Assembly: GCA_910578395.1 (NCBI GenBank)
Contig: CAJTPZ010000001.1
Location: forward strand, 186,001 to 250,000
Direction of reading: 5' to 3'
From: an uncultured Muribaculaceae bacterium
Lineage (GTDB): Bacteria > Bacteroidota > Bacteroidia > Bacteroidales > Muribaculaceae
DNA length: 64,000 nucleotides
Part shown: positions 50,438-59,611 of the stretch, in pieces
How positions within the stretch are numbered: position 1 is the first letter of the stretch
How the letters are laid out: each line of letters begins with the position of its first letter
Notes under the pieces: model-generated
The model's input: only the letters and a program-made list of their open reading frames with translations
What the model was told of the DNA's origin: nothing
Databases searched by the model: none
Translations under genes and position numbers: made by a program

Positions 50438-52346
50438 AAACACATATCCACTTCTATCGACCATAGATTCGCCGGCTGACCTGAGAAAGCTTCCGCAGAA
50501 CAGGCTTAAAGATCTGTGCGAGGAAATCAGAAGATTTCTCATCGAGACTCTTGCTGAAAATCCGGGTCACTTTGCATCAAGCATGGGTGCTGTCGAATTC
50601 ACGGTAGCCTTACACTATGTTTTCGACACTCCCTATGACCGAATTGTATGGGATGTCGGGCATCAGGCCTACGGACACAAACTCATAACCGGACGCCGCG
50701 ACCGCTTCCACACCAACCGCAAACTGGGAGGCCTGAGCGGATTCCCGTCGCCAACCGAAAGTCCATACGACACATTTGTCGCTGGCCATGCGTCGAATTC
50801 AATCTCGGCAGCACTTGGCATGGCTGTGGCCACTCAGCTCAATGACGACACCCCCCGACGTAAAGTGATCGCCGTAATCGGCGACGCATCCATCTCGGGA
50901 GGCCTTGCCTTCGAGGGACTCAACAACGCGGCCAATACACCCAACGACCTTATAATTGTCCTTAACGACAACAACATGTCGATCGACACAAATGTCGGTT
51001 CACTACATCGTTATCTGGGTAAGATACACACCTCAAAACTCTACAACGCAGTTCGCTACAGAACTTTCGGCTGGCTGAAAAAAATCGGTCTGCTCAACGA
51101 CCGCCGTAAAGATTTCATACTACGTTTCAACAATAGCCTGAAATCGCTTATCGGCAAGAGGCAGAATATGTTTGAAGGGCTAAACGTAAGATATTTCGGA
51201 CCAATAGACGGCCATGACATAGACATGCTTGTTGATGCTTTCCGGGACATACGCGATCTGCGTGGGCCACGCATCATACATCTTCGCACCATCAAGGGCA
51301 AAGGAATGCCGGCTGCAGAAAAAGACCCGTCGTCGTGGCATGCACCAGGTAAATTCGATCCGGTCTCCGGAGTGCGCCTGTCATCACATAAAGCCGAAGA
51401 CACTCCGAAATTTCAGGACGTTTTCGGCGAGACACTGCTTGAACTGGCAAGAACTAACGACAAGATCACCGGAATAACCGCCGCCATGTCGTCAGGTACT
51501 TCGATCTCTATAATGCAGAAAGAAATGCCCGACAGAGTTTTCGATGTGGGCATATCGGAAGGACATGCGGTGACATTTGCCGCCGGGCTCGCCAAAGAAG
51601 GCCAGCTCCCTTATGTAGCGATATATTCGTCGTTTCTTCAGCGAGCCTACGACCATATAATCCACGACGTGGCCATACTGCGGCTAAAGGTTGCATTCTG
51701 CATCGACCGTGCCGGCATTGTCGGTGAAGACGGCGTGACACATCACGGTGCATTTGATCTTGCCTACATGCGCTCAGTTCCAGGCATGACTATTGCCGCA
51801 CCGCGCGACGAACGTGCACTGCGCGACATAATGTATACCGTGCAGCTCCCGGACGCGATCGACGGACCGATAGCTATAAGATATCCCCGCGGCAACGGAT
51901 CAATGACCGACTGGCACACCGATATGCACAAAGTGGAGATAGGACGTGGAGAAAAACTGCGTGACGGAAAACATGTAACTGTAATTACTCTTGGCACAAT
52001 CGCATCACAGGCATCGCAGGCTATCGGAATCGCCGATAAAGAATCCGGAGTAAACGCGGCCCATTATGATGCAGCGTTTCTGAAACCACTCGACCAGAAT
52101 ATGATGCATGAAATCGCCGCTGCCAATCTCCCGATCGTGACTGTCGAAGATGCATCGGTAAACGGCGGACTCGGATCGGCTGTCGCCGAATGGCTCGCCG
52201 ACAACAACATATCACTACCTGTAACCCGGCTCGGACTGCCCTCAGAGGAGTTTGTGCAACACGGCACTGTACCGCAACTTCAGGAAATATGCGGAATTGA
52301 TCCGAAATCAATTGCCGAAGCTATTATCAAAGCTGCAAAAGCATGA
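50415..52346 (+). CDS. dxs: 1-deoxy-D-xylulose-5-phosphate synthase
   Basis: Thiamine-diphosphate enzyme, first step of the MEP pathway. 643 residues from ATG at 50415 (MDQQIKNKNTYPLLSTID). Conserved are WDVGHQAYGHKLITGRRD, AGHASNSISAALGMA, the ThDP-binding GDASISGGLAFEGLNNA, and TVEDASVNGGLGSAV. It overlaps trkA by 4 bases, forming a dxs-trkA-trkH chain. dxr, the next enzyme, is far away at 1.1 kb. Confidence 0.96.
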   Translation: MDQQIKNKNTYPLLSTIDSPADLRKLPQNRLKDLCEEIRRFLIETLAENPGHFASSMGAVEFTVALHYVFDTPYDRIVWDVGHQAYGHKLITGRRDRFHTNRKLGGLSGFPSPTESPYDTFVAGHASNSISAALGMAVATQLNDDTPRRKVIAVIGDASISGGLAFEGLNNAANTPNDLIIVLNDNNMSIDTNVGSLHRYLGKIHTSKLYNAVRYRTFGWLKKIGLLNDRRKDFILRFNNSLKSLIGKRQNMFEGLNVRYFGPIDGHDIDMLVDAFRDIRDLRGPRIIHLRTIKGKGMPAAEKDPSSWHAPGKFDPVSGVRLSSHKAEDTPKFQDVFGETLLELARTNDKITGITAAMSSGTSISIMQKEMPDRVFDVGISEGHAVTFAAGLAKEGQLPYVAIYSSFLQRAYDHIIHDVAILRLKVAFCIDRAGIVGEDGVTHHGAFDLAYMRSVPGMTIAAPRDERALRDIMYTVQLPDAIDGPIAIRYPRGNGSMTDWHTDMHKVEIGRGEKLRDGKHVTVITLGTIASQASQAIGIADKESGVNAAHYDAAFLKPLDQNMMHEIAAANLPIVTVEDASVNGGLGSAVAEWLADNNISLPVTRLGLPSEEFVQHGTVPQLQEICGIDPKSIAEAIIKAAKA

Positions 52347-53680
52347 GAATTGTCATCGCCGGAGCCGGAGATGTAGGCACTCATCTCGCCAAGCTCCTAT
52401 CTCTGGAAAACCAGGAGATAATTCTGGTAGATGCAAACCGGGAGAAACTCGGAGTGCTCGATGCCAATTACAACCTCATGACTCTTGCCGGCGGACCGAC
52501 TTCAATAAAAACCCTTCAGGCCGCAGAGACAGGCAAAGCCGATCTTTTCATTGCCGTCACACCTTTTGAGTCGACCAACATCACGGCCTGCGCGATGGCA
52601 AACTGGCTTGGAGCAAAATCCACAGTCGCCCGTATCGACAACTATGAGTTCATGACCGAAAAACCTGCCGAGTTTTTCAAGACCATAGGAGTAGACCATA
52701 CGATATATCCGGAATTTCTCGCCGCCGAAGAGATACTGACCGCATTGCGTCACTCTTGGGCAAGGCATTGGTTTGAACTGCATGGCGGAGAGATAATCCT
52801 CGCCGGTGTCAAAGTGCACAGCGGAGCAAGAATAATAGGTCAGGAACTGCGTAACCTCACACGTGACAACCATAACTTCCACGTCTCGGCAATACGCCGG
52901 CGCCATGAATCGATCATACCGCGCGGAGACGACATAATACTCGAGAACGACATCGTATACTTCACATCCACAAGACAACATATCGACGACATAAGAGATC
53001 TATGCGGTAAAGTGCAGTATAAGGTGCGTCGTGTCACTATCATGGGTGGATCACGAATAGCAATAAGACTTATCGCTCTTGCCGGAAACGAGTATAAATT
53101 CAAAATCATAGAAAACGACCAGGCCCGCTGCCGTCACCTTGCCGAGACTTTGCCTGACGATGTAGAGATAATATACGGCGATGCCCGCGACAATGACGTG
53201 CTCACCGATGCCGACACCGTGCACTCCGACGCATTCATAGCCCTCAGCGACAGTTCCGAGGCAAACATACTCGCCTGTCTCACAGCCAAGGAATTCGGTG
53301 TAAACAAATCGGTAGCCGAAGTGGAAAACCTGCAATTTGTAGGTGAGGCCGAAGCTCTTAACATCGGTACTGTAATCAACAAGAAACTTCTTGCCTCGGC
53401 AAAGATATTCCAGCTTCTGCTCGACACCGACGGCTCGACAAGCCGCTGCCTGGCACTGACAGATGCCGAAGTCGCACAGATAGAAGCGCGTCCGGGATCA
53501 AAAATAACATCCGCTCCGATCAGAAATCTGAGACTCAGCCGTGAAATGACTATAGCCGGCATAATCCGCGATGGAAAAGGGATGCTTGTGAGCGGCAACA
53601 CGACAGTACGTGCCGGAGACCAGGCTGTAGTTTTCTGTCTCGGAGGATATCTCCACGAAATAGAGCGTTTTTTCTCGTGA
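52343..53680 (+). CDS. trkA: Trk potassium uptake regulatory subunit
   Basis: 445 residues, two tandem RCK units. Each NAD-binding fold begins with a glycine motif: IAGAGDVGTHLAKLL (residues 4-18) and MGGSRIAIRLIAL (about 233). TrkA-C domains follow each (TIYPEFLAAEEIL and DGKGMLVSGNTTVRAGDQAVVF). Cytoplasmic gating ring for TrkH. Start overlaps the dxs stop (ATGA), stop overlaps trkH. Confidence 0.94.
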   Translation: MRIVIAGAGDVGTHLAKLLSLENQEIILVDANREKLGVLDANYNLMTLAGGPTSIKTLQAAETGKADLFIAVTPFESTNITACAMANWLGAKSTVARIDNYEFMTEKPAEFFKTIGVDHTIYPEFLAAEEILTALRHSWARHWFELHGGEIILAGVKVHSGARIIGQELRNLTRDNHNFHVSAIRRRHESIIPRGDDIILENDIVYFTSTRQHIDDIRDLCGKVQYKVRRVTIMGGSRIAIRLIALAGNEYKFKIIENDQARCRHLAETLPDDVEIIYGDARDNDVLTDADTVHSDAFIALSDSSEANILACLTAKEFGVNKSVAEVENLQFVGEAEALNIGTVINKKLLASAKIFQLLLDTDGSTSRCLALTDAEVAQIEARPGSKITSAPIRNLRLSREMTIAGIIRDGKGMLVSGNTTVRAGDQAVVFCLGGYLHEIERFFS

Positions 53681-55140
53681 AGCACTCGCATCTTCATAAA
53701 ACCGGGCTTATAAACTTTCCCGTGCTTCTCAAAGTCGTGGGATGGCTGCTCATAATCGAGTCGGCATTTCTCCTTGTTCCGTTTGCCACCTCATGCATTT
53801 ACGGAGAAAAAGACTCTATGATATTTCTGATTTCGGCTGTTACCACAGCTGTTACCGGAATCCTGCTGAACCACTGCATACATCCGCGCACCAAAACCCT
53901 GCGCAAACGCGAAAGCATACTGCTTACTTCGCTAACCTGGATTGTATTTTCTATATTCGGCATGATTCCGTTCATATTCGGATCCACCCACATGTCGGTC
54001 AGCGACGCCTTTTTTGAGGCGATGTCGGGCTTCACCACAACCGGAGTCTCTATCATTGCCGATCCGGCATCACTATCCCATGGCCAACTCATCTGGCGAA
54101 GCCTCATGCAATGGATCGGAGGTCTCGGCATCATTCTGTTCACCCTTGCCGTAATACCTATGCTAAACTCCTCGGGAGGAGTCCACCTCTACAATTCCGA
54201 AGTAACCGGCATAACCCACGACAAACTTACACCACGCATCAGTTCGACAGCCAAAATGCTGTGGGGAATATACTTTATACTTACCATTGTGCTTACACTG
54301 CTTCTGTGGATCGGCCCGATGGACCTGTTCGAAAGTATCTGTCATGCACTTTCAACTGTCTCTACCGGAGGTTTCTCCACTCAAGCCGACAGCATAGGCG
54401 CATGGAACTCGACCTACATCACAGTTGTCATAACAATCTTCATGTTTGTGGGCGGCATAAACTTCATCCTTATGATCAAGGCTTTGTCAGGGTCATTAAA
54501 AACAGTGACAAACAATGAAGTTTTCAGGGTCTACTGCAAGGTCATAGCAGTGACATCGGTTATATTCGCCATCCTTATCGCTCTCAACACTTCATCGATA
54601 CCTGCCGGGCACATCATAGTCAACGCCTTGTTTCAGGTTGTTTCTACAATTACATCCACAGGTTATTCCGTAAGTGACTACACATTGTGGGGACCAGGAT
54701 GTATGGTCATGATCACGGTACTCATGTTTGTAGGCGGGTGTGCAGGGTCTACCTCAGGAGGCGCCAAACTCGACCGGATGCTCACTGTGTACCGGTTTAT
54801 GCGCAACGAAGTCTACCGCGTCATACACCCCAATGTCATAAAAGGTGTTTCAATCTCAGGCAACGTACTTTCCGCAGAAATCATCAATAAAACCGTAGCT
54901 TTCATTCTCATCTATATCGGTCTGATCGCCGGCGGCGCATTTGTGCTTTCATCTATCGGACTCCCGTACATCGATTCATTTTATTCGGCTATATCATGCA
55001 CCGGAAACACCGGGCTTGGCGGCGACTACGTGCCGGTACCCGAAGCCGGAAAATGGATACTGTCATTTCTAATGCTCACAGGCCGCCTGGAAATATACTC
55101 TGTAATAATATTGTTTTCCAAATCATTCTGGAAAAAATAA
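53677..55140 (+). CDS. trkH: Trk potassium transporter membrane subunit
   Basis: 487 residues with about ten membrane helices. The four selectivity-filter loops are recognisable: MSGFTTTGVS, STVSTGGFST, STITSTGYSV and SCTGNTGLGG. GTG at 53677 overlaps the trkA stop by 4 bases (GTGA), so the subunits are made together. Length and loops match TrkG/TrkH. Confidence 0.95.
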   Translation: MKHSHLHKTGLINFPVLLKVVGWLLIIESAFLLVPFATSCIYGEKDSMIFLISAVTTAVTGILLNHCIHPRTKTLRKRESILLTSLTWIVFSIFGMIPFIFGSTHMSVSDAFFEAMSGFTTTGVSIIADPASLSHGQLIWRSLMQWIGGLGIILFTLAVIPMLNSSGGVHLYNSEVTGITHDKLTPRISSTAKMLWGIYFILTIVLTLLLWIGPMDLFESICHALSTVSTGGFSTQADSIGAWNSTYITVVITIFMFVGGINFILMIKALSGSLKTVTNNEVFRVYCKVIAVTSVIFAILIALNTSSIPAGHIIVNALFQVVSTITSTGYSVSDYTLWGPGCMVMITVLMFVGGCAGSTSGGAKLDRMLTVYRFMRNEVYRVIHPNVIKGVSISGNVLSAEIINKTVAFILIYIGLIAGGAFVLSSIGLPYIDSFYSAISCTGNTGLGGDYVPVPEAGKWILSFLMLTGRLEIYSVIILFSKSFWKK

Positions 55141-55146
55141 TCAGAT

Positions 55147-55171
55147 ATTGAAACTTTTTTCAGTAGTTTTG
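55147..55171 (+). promoter_or_regulatory. Promoter of the NatAB-like operon
   Basis: ATTG (55147-55150), 13 bases, TAGTTTTG (55164-55171). The leader would be about 58 bases before the ATPase ATG. Confidence 0.5.
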
Positions 55172-55234
55172 CATCTAACTCTCCGATACAAAACTTCAGT
55201 CGGGTTCTAATTCATCGACAAATATTCAATACGC

Positions 55235-56215
55235 ATGAATATACTTGAGATCAGCAACGTTTCAAAAAGTTATAACGGCCACAAAGCTCTTTCCGACATA
55301 TCGCTTAACATACCGGAAGGAAGCGTCTACGGATTGCTCGGCCCCAATGGTGCGGGAAAAACGACACTTCTGCGCATCATAAACCACATCACGGCTCCCG
55401 ACTCCGGTACTGTAACATTCAATGGCCACACGCTCAATGCCGACGATGTCAACGATATAGGATATCTGCCTGAAGAACGCGGATTATACAAAAAAATGAA
55501 AGTAGGCGAACAGGCTCTCTTCTTCGCCCGTCTGAAAGGCCTGAGCAAGGCCGAGGCTACACGCCGCCTTCAGGAGTGGTTCTCAAGATTCGGCATAACC
55601 GACTGGTGGGGGAAAAAGGTAGAAGAACTGTCGAAAGGCATGGCACAGAAGGTACAGTTTATAGTCACTGTGCTTCATCAGCCCCGCCTGCTTATCTTTG
55701 ACGAGCCTTTTTCTGGCTTCGACCCGATAAACGCCAATCTGCTCAAAGAGGAGATACTTAGATTGCGTGATGCCGGATCAACCGTAATCTTCTCCACTCA
55801 CAATATGGAAAGCGTCGAGAAAGTATGTGACCACATCACTCTCATCAACCGCTCCCACAACATACTCACCGGAAGCGTGGCTGACATCAGAAACGAAGCA
55901 GGCAAGGGGCGTCTTTCGATCTCTTTCCGCGGCCCCGACAACGGACTTATACAAGCCCTTACACCACTTGCGGAGCAAGATTCCATGCACCGTTTCGAGA
56001 CATCATGTCCCGACGTGACACGCCTCCGTCTCAAAATGCAGCCAGGAATCAAAATCTCACAGATTATCGACACAGCCAACCGTCTTGTCGAAATCGAATC
56101 TTTCAACCGTGATCTCCCGTCGATGGATGAGATATTTATCGATGCAGTAAACCGCAACAACCTCCCGGAAATACCCTCCTTAGAGATGCAATCCACCCGT
56201 TCAACCTCAATCTGA
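55235..56215 (+). CDS. ABC-2 type exporter ATP-binding protein (NatA-like)
   Basis: 326 residues. Walker A LLGPNGAGKTT, signature LSKGMAQKVQF, Walker B LLIFDEPFSGFDP, H-loop FSTHNMESVE. A C-terminal extension of about 100 residues follows the nucleotide-binding domain, as in the DUF4162-type NatA ATPases. It pairs with the permease 17 bases downstream. The substrate is unknown; NatAB was named for sodium efflux, but the family also exports other compounds. Confidence 0.9.
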   Translation: MNILEISNVSKSYNGHKALSDISLNIPEGSVYGLLGPNGAGKTTLLRIINHITAPDSGTVTFNGHTLNADDVNDIGYLPEERGLYKKMKVGEQALFFARLKGLSKAEATRRLQEWFSRFGITDWWGKKVEELSKGMAQKVQFIVTVLHQPRLLIFDEPFSGFDPINANLLKEEILRLRDAGSTVIFSTHNMESVEKVCDHITLINRSHNILTGSVADIRNEAGKGRLSISFRGPDNGLIQALTPLAEQDSMHRFETSCPDVTRLRLKMQPGIKISQIIDTANRLVEIESFNRDLPSMDEIFIDAVNRNNLPEIPSLEMQSTRSTSI

Positions 56216-56232
56216 TCCTCAATACTGTAGCC

Positions 56233-57543
56233 ATGCACAGATTTTTAATTGTCGTCCAGCGCGAATATATGCAGAGGGTATCGAAAAAATCTTTTATTTT
56301 CTCCACCCTCATCATGCCGATTCTAATGGTTGTGCTGATGTGCGCGCCGATTCTTATTCAGCAAGCCACATCACCCGAGACCATCACAATAGGAGTAGCC
56401 GATACATCGGGCAAGATATTCCCCCGTCTTAACTCCGGCGAAAGCGTGCGTTTCGTGCAGCTCAACGGCACCCCTTCGGCCGACTCTCCGATTGACAACG
56501 ACAGCATCGACGGATACCTTGTGATAACCTCCGACATCATCACAAAAGAATCAGCCGAACGCGTCGACCTCATCCTCAACGCTACAAGCAACATACAGTT
56601 TGAAAAAGAACTGGCTGAACAGATAAATGACGCTATAGAGACAGAACGTCTGCTTGAATACAATATAAACGATCTGTCGGCAATTCTCGACAACGTGAAG
56701 AGCGATGTCTCTGTCAACATAATGCGCTTCGACAGCGACGATCATGGTTCGATGCCTACCGAAATCAGTGCCGTCATCGGCATAGTGATGAGCATGTTGC
56801 TCTACTTTTTCCTTCTTCTCTACGGCATTCAGGTTATGCAGAGCATAGTCGAGGAGAAGTCGAGCCGGGTGCTTGAAATAATTGTATCATCCGTAAAGCC
56901 AACACAGCTTCTTACCGGAAAGATTATAGGCATCGGTCTTGTAGCCGTAACACAGATACTGATATGGGCAGTATGTCTTCTGATCCTGTCAATGGTTGTT
57001 ATGCCTACGATACTTCCGGCCGACATGATGACCGATGTCCATGCCATGCAGACCGGAGCGCAGCTTGCCGATACGGCCGATATCGAGCTTGTAACCGCTA
57101 TTGCCACGATCACGAAACCGACCTTCATAATGCAGATGTTCTTCTGGCTGATAATATTCCTTATCGGCGGCTTCCTACTCTACTCCTCGCTATTTGCCGC
57201 CGTAGGCTCTGCCGTCGACAACATCCAGGATGCCTCACAGCTTCAGACTATCATTATAGTTCCGATCATCATCGCCATGTTTGCGTCCATGTCGGTTGCA
57301 AACGCTCCGAACTCGACTCTGGTCTCATGGATGTCGATGATACCGTTTACCTCTCCGATGGTTATGATGGCCCGGCTGCCGTTTGGCATTCCTGTATGGC
57401 AGACCGCACTATCCGCCGTAATACTCTATGCCTCCATATCGGGAGCTATATGGTGTGCCGCCAAGATTTACCGTGTCGGCATCTTCATGTATGGCAAAAA
57501 GCCTGACATACGTGAAATCATACGCTGGATATCATATAAATGA
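56233..57543 (+). CDS. ABC-2 type exporter permease (NatB-like)
   Basis: 436 residues. An N-terminal helix (about 20-42) is followed by a large extracytoplasmic domain (about 45-180). Five or six helices lie in the C-terminal half, with the segment IQVMQSIVEEKSSRVLEIIV (about 197-216) typical of ABC-2 permeases of the NatB/YhaP type. Cytoplasmic C-terminus. Functions with the preceding ATPase. Confidence 0.88.
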   Translation: MHRFLIVVQREYMQRVSKKSFIFSTLIMPILMVVLMCAPILIQQATSPETITIGVADTSGKIFPRLNSGESVRFVQLNGTPSADSPIDNDSIDGYLVITSDIITKESAERVDLILNATSNIQFEKELAEQINDAIETERLLEYNINDLSAILDNVKSDVSVNIMRFDSDDHGSMPTEISAVIGIVMSMLLYFFLLLYGIQVMQSIVEEKSSRVLEIIVSSVKPTQLLTGKIIGIGLVAVTQILIWAVCLLILSMVVMPTILPADMMTDVHAMQTGAQLADTADIELVTAIATITKPTFIMQMFFWLIIFLIGGFLLYSSLFAAVGSAVDNIQDASQLQTIIIVPIIIAMFASMSVANAPNSTLVSWMSMIPFTSPMVMMARLPFGIPVWQTALSAVILYASISGAIWCAAKIYRVGIFMYGKKPDIREIIRWISYK

Positions 57544-57564
57544 AACCTTAGAACCACCTGCCCC

Positions 57565-58464
57565 ATGAAATTCATAACAACCATACTGACAGCCGTCGTC
57601 ACAGCCATCTTCTCTTCCAACATATCAGCGTCAGAACCTATAGCATCCCACGTCATTCTCATAGGTCTCGACGGATGGGGGTCCTACAGCTTCGACCAGG
57701 CCGACATGCCCTATGTAAAAAATCTCATGAAAGAGGGCTCCTACACGCTTGGCAAACGCTCCGTACTTCCATCGTCAAGTGCCGTCAACTGGGCCTCGAT
57801 GTACATGGGAGCAGGACCGGAACTCCACGGCTATACCGAATGGGGATCGCGCGTGCCTGACCTCCCATCGCGCGTAGTCGACGAAGACGGTATTTTTCCT
57901 ACCGTTTTCGGACTTCTGCACCGCGCAAAGCCCGACGCTGTCATAGGCAACATAGCCGAGTGGGACGGCATACGCTACGTGTGCGACACACTTGCCCTCA
58001 GCTATGACTGCGTAGTTACCCAAAAACCGCTCAATCAATCGACAACCACCGCTGCGGTCGAATATATCAAATCGGCCAGGCCCACGCTTCTCAACATCGT
58101 ATACGATGAGCCCGACCATGTAGGGCACGTCACAGGCCATGACACACCGCAGTATTACCGAAAGCTCCACGAGCTTGATTCCTGTGTGGCAGAGATAGTT
58201 CAGGCAACAAAAGATGCAGGAATATACGACAACACAATTTTCATTGTCACCGCCGACCATGGCGGTATCGGTAAAAATCACGGCGGCAAAACAATGCAGG
58301 AGATGGAGACACCTTTCATCATCTTCGGCAAAAGCATACGCAAAGGCCATGAGATCACCGAGAGCATGATGCAGTTTGACATCGCTCCGACGATCGCCCA
58401 CATCTTCGGTCTCGACACACCTCAGGTGTGGATAGGCCGTCCCGTGCTTTCACCCTTTCTATGA
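57565..58464 (+). CDS. Exported alkaline-phosphatase-superfamily phosphodiesterase
   Basis: 299 residues. Signal peptide MKFITTILTAVVTAIFSSN ending near ISAS. Metal-site and nucleophile motifs of the type I phosphodiesterase/nucleotide pyrophosphatase group: VILIGLDGWGSYSF, LPSSSAVNWASMYMG, YDEPDHVGH and VTADHGGIGKNHGG. Periplasmic or surface hydrolase of phosphate mono- or diesters; substrate unknown. It begins 21 bases after the ABC permease, so it may be part of the same transcript. Confidence 0.88.
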   Translation: MKFITTILTAVVTAIFSSNISASEPIASHVILIGLDGWGSYSFDQADMPYVKNLMKEGSYTLGKRSVLPSSSAVNWASMYMGAGPELHGYTEWGSRVPDLPSRVVDEDGIFPTVFGLLHRAKPDAVIGNIAEWDGIRYVCDTLALSYDCVVTQKPLNQSTTTAAVEYIKSARPTLLNIVYDEPDHVGHVTGHDTPQYYRKLHELDSCVAEIVQATKDAGIYDNTIFIVTADHGGIGKNHGGKTMQEMETPFIIFGKSIRKGHEITESMMQFDIAPTIAHIFGLDTPQVWIGRPVLSPFL

Positions 58465-58532
58465 ACAATAAAATCTGAACGGCAGTCACTTGGCAAAGTT
58501 TAACAAAAATAGTCGGCTTTTTATACCTCATT

Positions 58533-58556
58533 TTTGTTAGAAAATTAGTAATTTTG
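58533..58556 (+). promoter_or_regulatory. rpoD promoter
   Basis: TTTG (58533-58536), 12 bases, TAATTTTG (58549-58556); nothing like TTTG is seen at 19-20 bases. Leader about 30 bases. Confidence 0.55.
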
Positions 58557-58591
58557 CGCGTTTAATATTCGCGAAAAGAAAGAGAAGAACC

Positions 58592-59452
58592 ATGAGACAG
58601 CTCAAGATAACACGTTCAATCACCAATCGCGAGAGCGCGTCTCTCGACAAGTATCTTCAGGAAATAGGCCGCGAGGACCTTATTACCGTTGAAGAGGAAG
58701 TCGAGCTCGCTCAGCGCATTAAACAGGGCGACGAAAGAGCCCTTGACAAACTTACCCGTGCCAATCTGCGTTTCGTGGTCTCAGTGGCCAAGCAGTATCA
58801 GAATCAGGGTCTGAGCCTCCCCGACCTCATCAACGAGGGCAACATGGGCCTCATAAAAGCGGCTCAGAAGTTCGACGAAACCCGAGGATTCAAATTCATA
58901 TCCTATGCAGTGTGGTGGATACGCCAGTCCATCCTGCAGGCTCTTGCCGAACAGTCGAGAATAGTGCGCCTTCCGCTAAATCAGGTAGGCACACTCAACA
59001 AGATAAGCAAGGCCCTTTCTAAATTCGAACAGGAAAACGAGCGCCGCCCGTCACCAGAGGAACTTGCGGCTTCTCTTGATGTGCCGGTCGACAAAATCGC
59101 CGACACACTCAAAGTTTCAGGCCGATCGATATCGGTAGACGCTCCTTTTGTCGAAGGCGAAGACAACAGCCTTCTCGATGTCCTCTCAAACGACGACTCC
59201 CCATCGGCCGACGCATCACTCAACCAGGAGTCTCTTTCACGCGAGGTAGAGCGTGCGCTCCGCCAGCTCCATGAGCGCGAACGTGAAATACTCAAGATGT
59301 TCTTCGGAATAGGCTGTCAGGAAATGACACTTGAAGAGATCGGAGCGAAATTCGACCTCACCCGCGAGCGTGTGCGACAGATCAAAGAGAAAGCCATACG
59401 CCGGCTCAAGGGACCACGCAGCAAACATCTAAAAGCCTATCTTGGCCAATAA
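58592..59452 (+). CDS. rpoD: Primary sigma factor (RpoD/SigA of Bacteroidota)
   Basis: 286 residues without region 1.1, as usual in this phylum. Region 1.2 SLDKYLQEIGREDLIT, region 2 ANLRFVVSVAKQYQNQGL with WWIRQSILQALAEQSR, region 3, and region 4 MTLEEIGAKFDLTRERVRQI followed by KAIRRLKGPRSK. This is the factor expected to read the TAnnTTTG promoters listed here. Transcribed alone, bounded by its own promoter and an intrinsic terminator. Confidence 0.97.
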   Translation: MRQLKITRSITNRESASLDKYLQEIGREDLITVEEEVELAQRIKQGDERALDKLTRANLRFVVSVAKQYQNQGLSLPDLINEGNMGLIKAAQKFDETRGFKFISYAVWWIRQSILQALAEQSRIVRLPLNQVGTLNKISKALSKFEQENERRPSPEELAASLDVPVDKIADTLKVSGRSISVDAPFVEGEDNSLLDVLSNDDSPSADASLNQESLSREVERALRQLHEREREILKMFFGIGCQEMTLEEIGAKFDLTRERVRQIKEKAIRRLKGPRSKHLKAYLGQ

Positions 59453-59501
59453 TCGACCGTCGGCCCCTTCCAAGCCGACAGTGATTTAATAATTTTTTCA
59501 T

Positions 59502-59531
59502 AAAACCCGCCCCATTAACGGCGGGTTTTGT
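59502..59531 (+). terminator. rpoD terminator
   Basis: AAAACCCGCC (59502-59511), loop CCATTAAC, GGCGGGTTTT (59520-59529). The T tail is only GTT and runs straight into the galK -7 element. Confidence 0.8.
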
Positions 59532-59539
59532 TATATTTG
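59532..59539 (+). promoter_or_regulatory. galK operon -7 element
   Basis: TATATTTG fits TAnnTTTG and begins 2 bases after the rpoD terminator stem and its G. The upstream recognition region must fall in the hairpin sequence. Confidence 0.5.
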
Positions 59540-59611
59540 CTTCTCGGAACACTTCTTGTAACAGACCGTAATATTAAACCTTCTCAATTAAAGAAACAAA
59601 ATATCAATATC

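Noticed and set aside
57775..58401. 208-codon minus-strand frame opposite the phosphodiesterase gene
   Set aside because: The plus-strand protein has signal peptide and metal motifs; the antisense product is Cys-rich without any fold signature.
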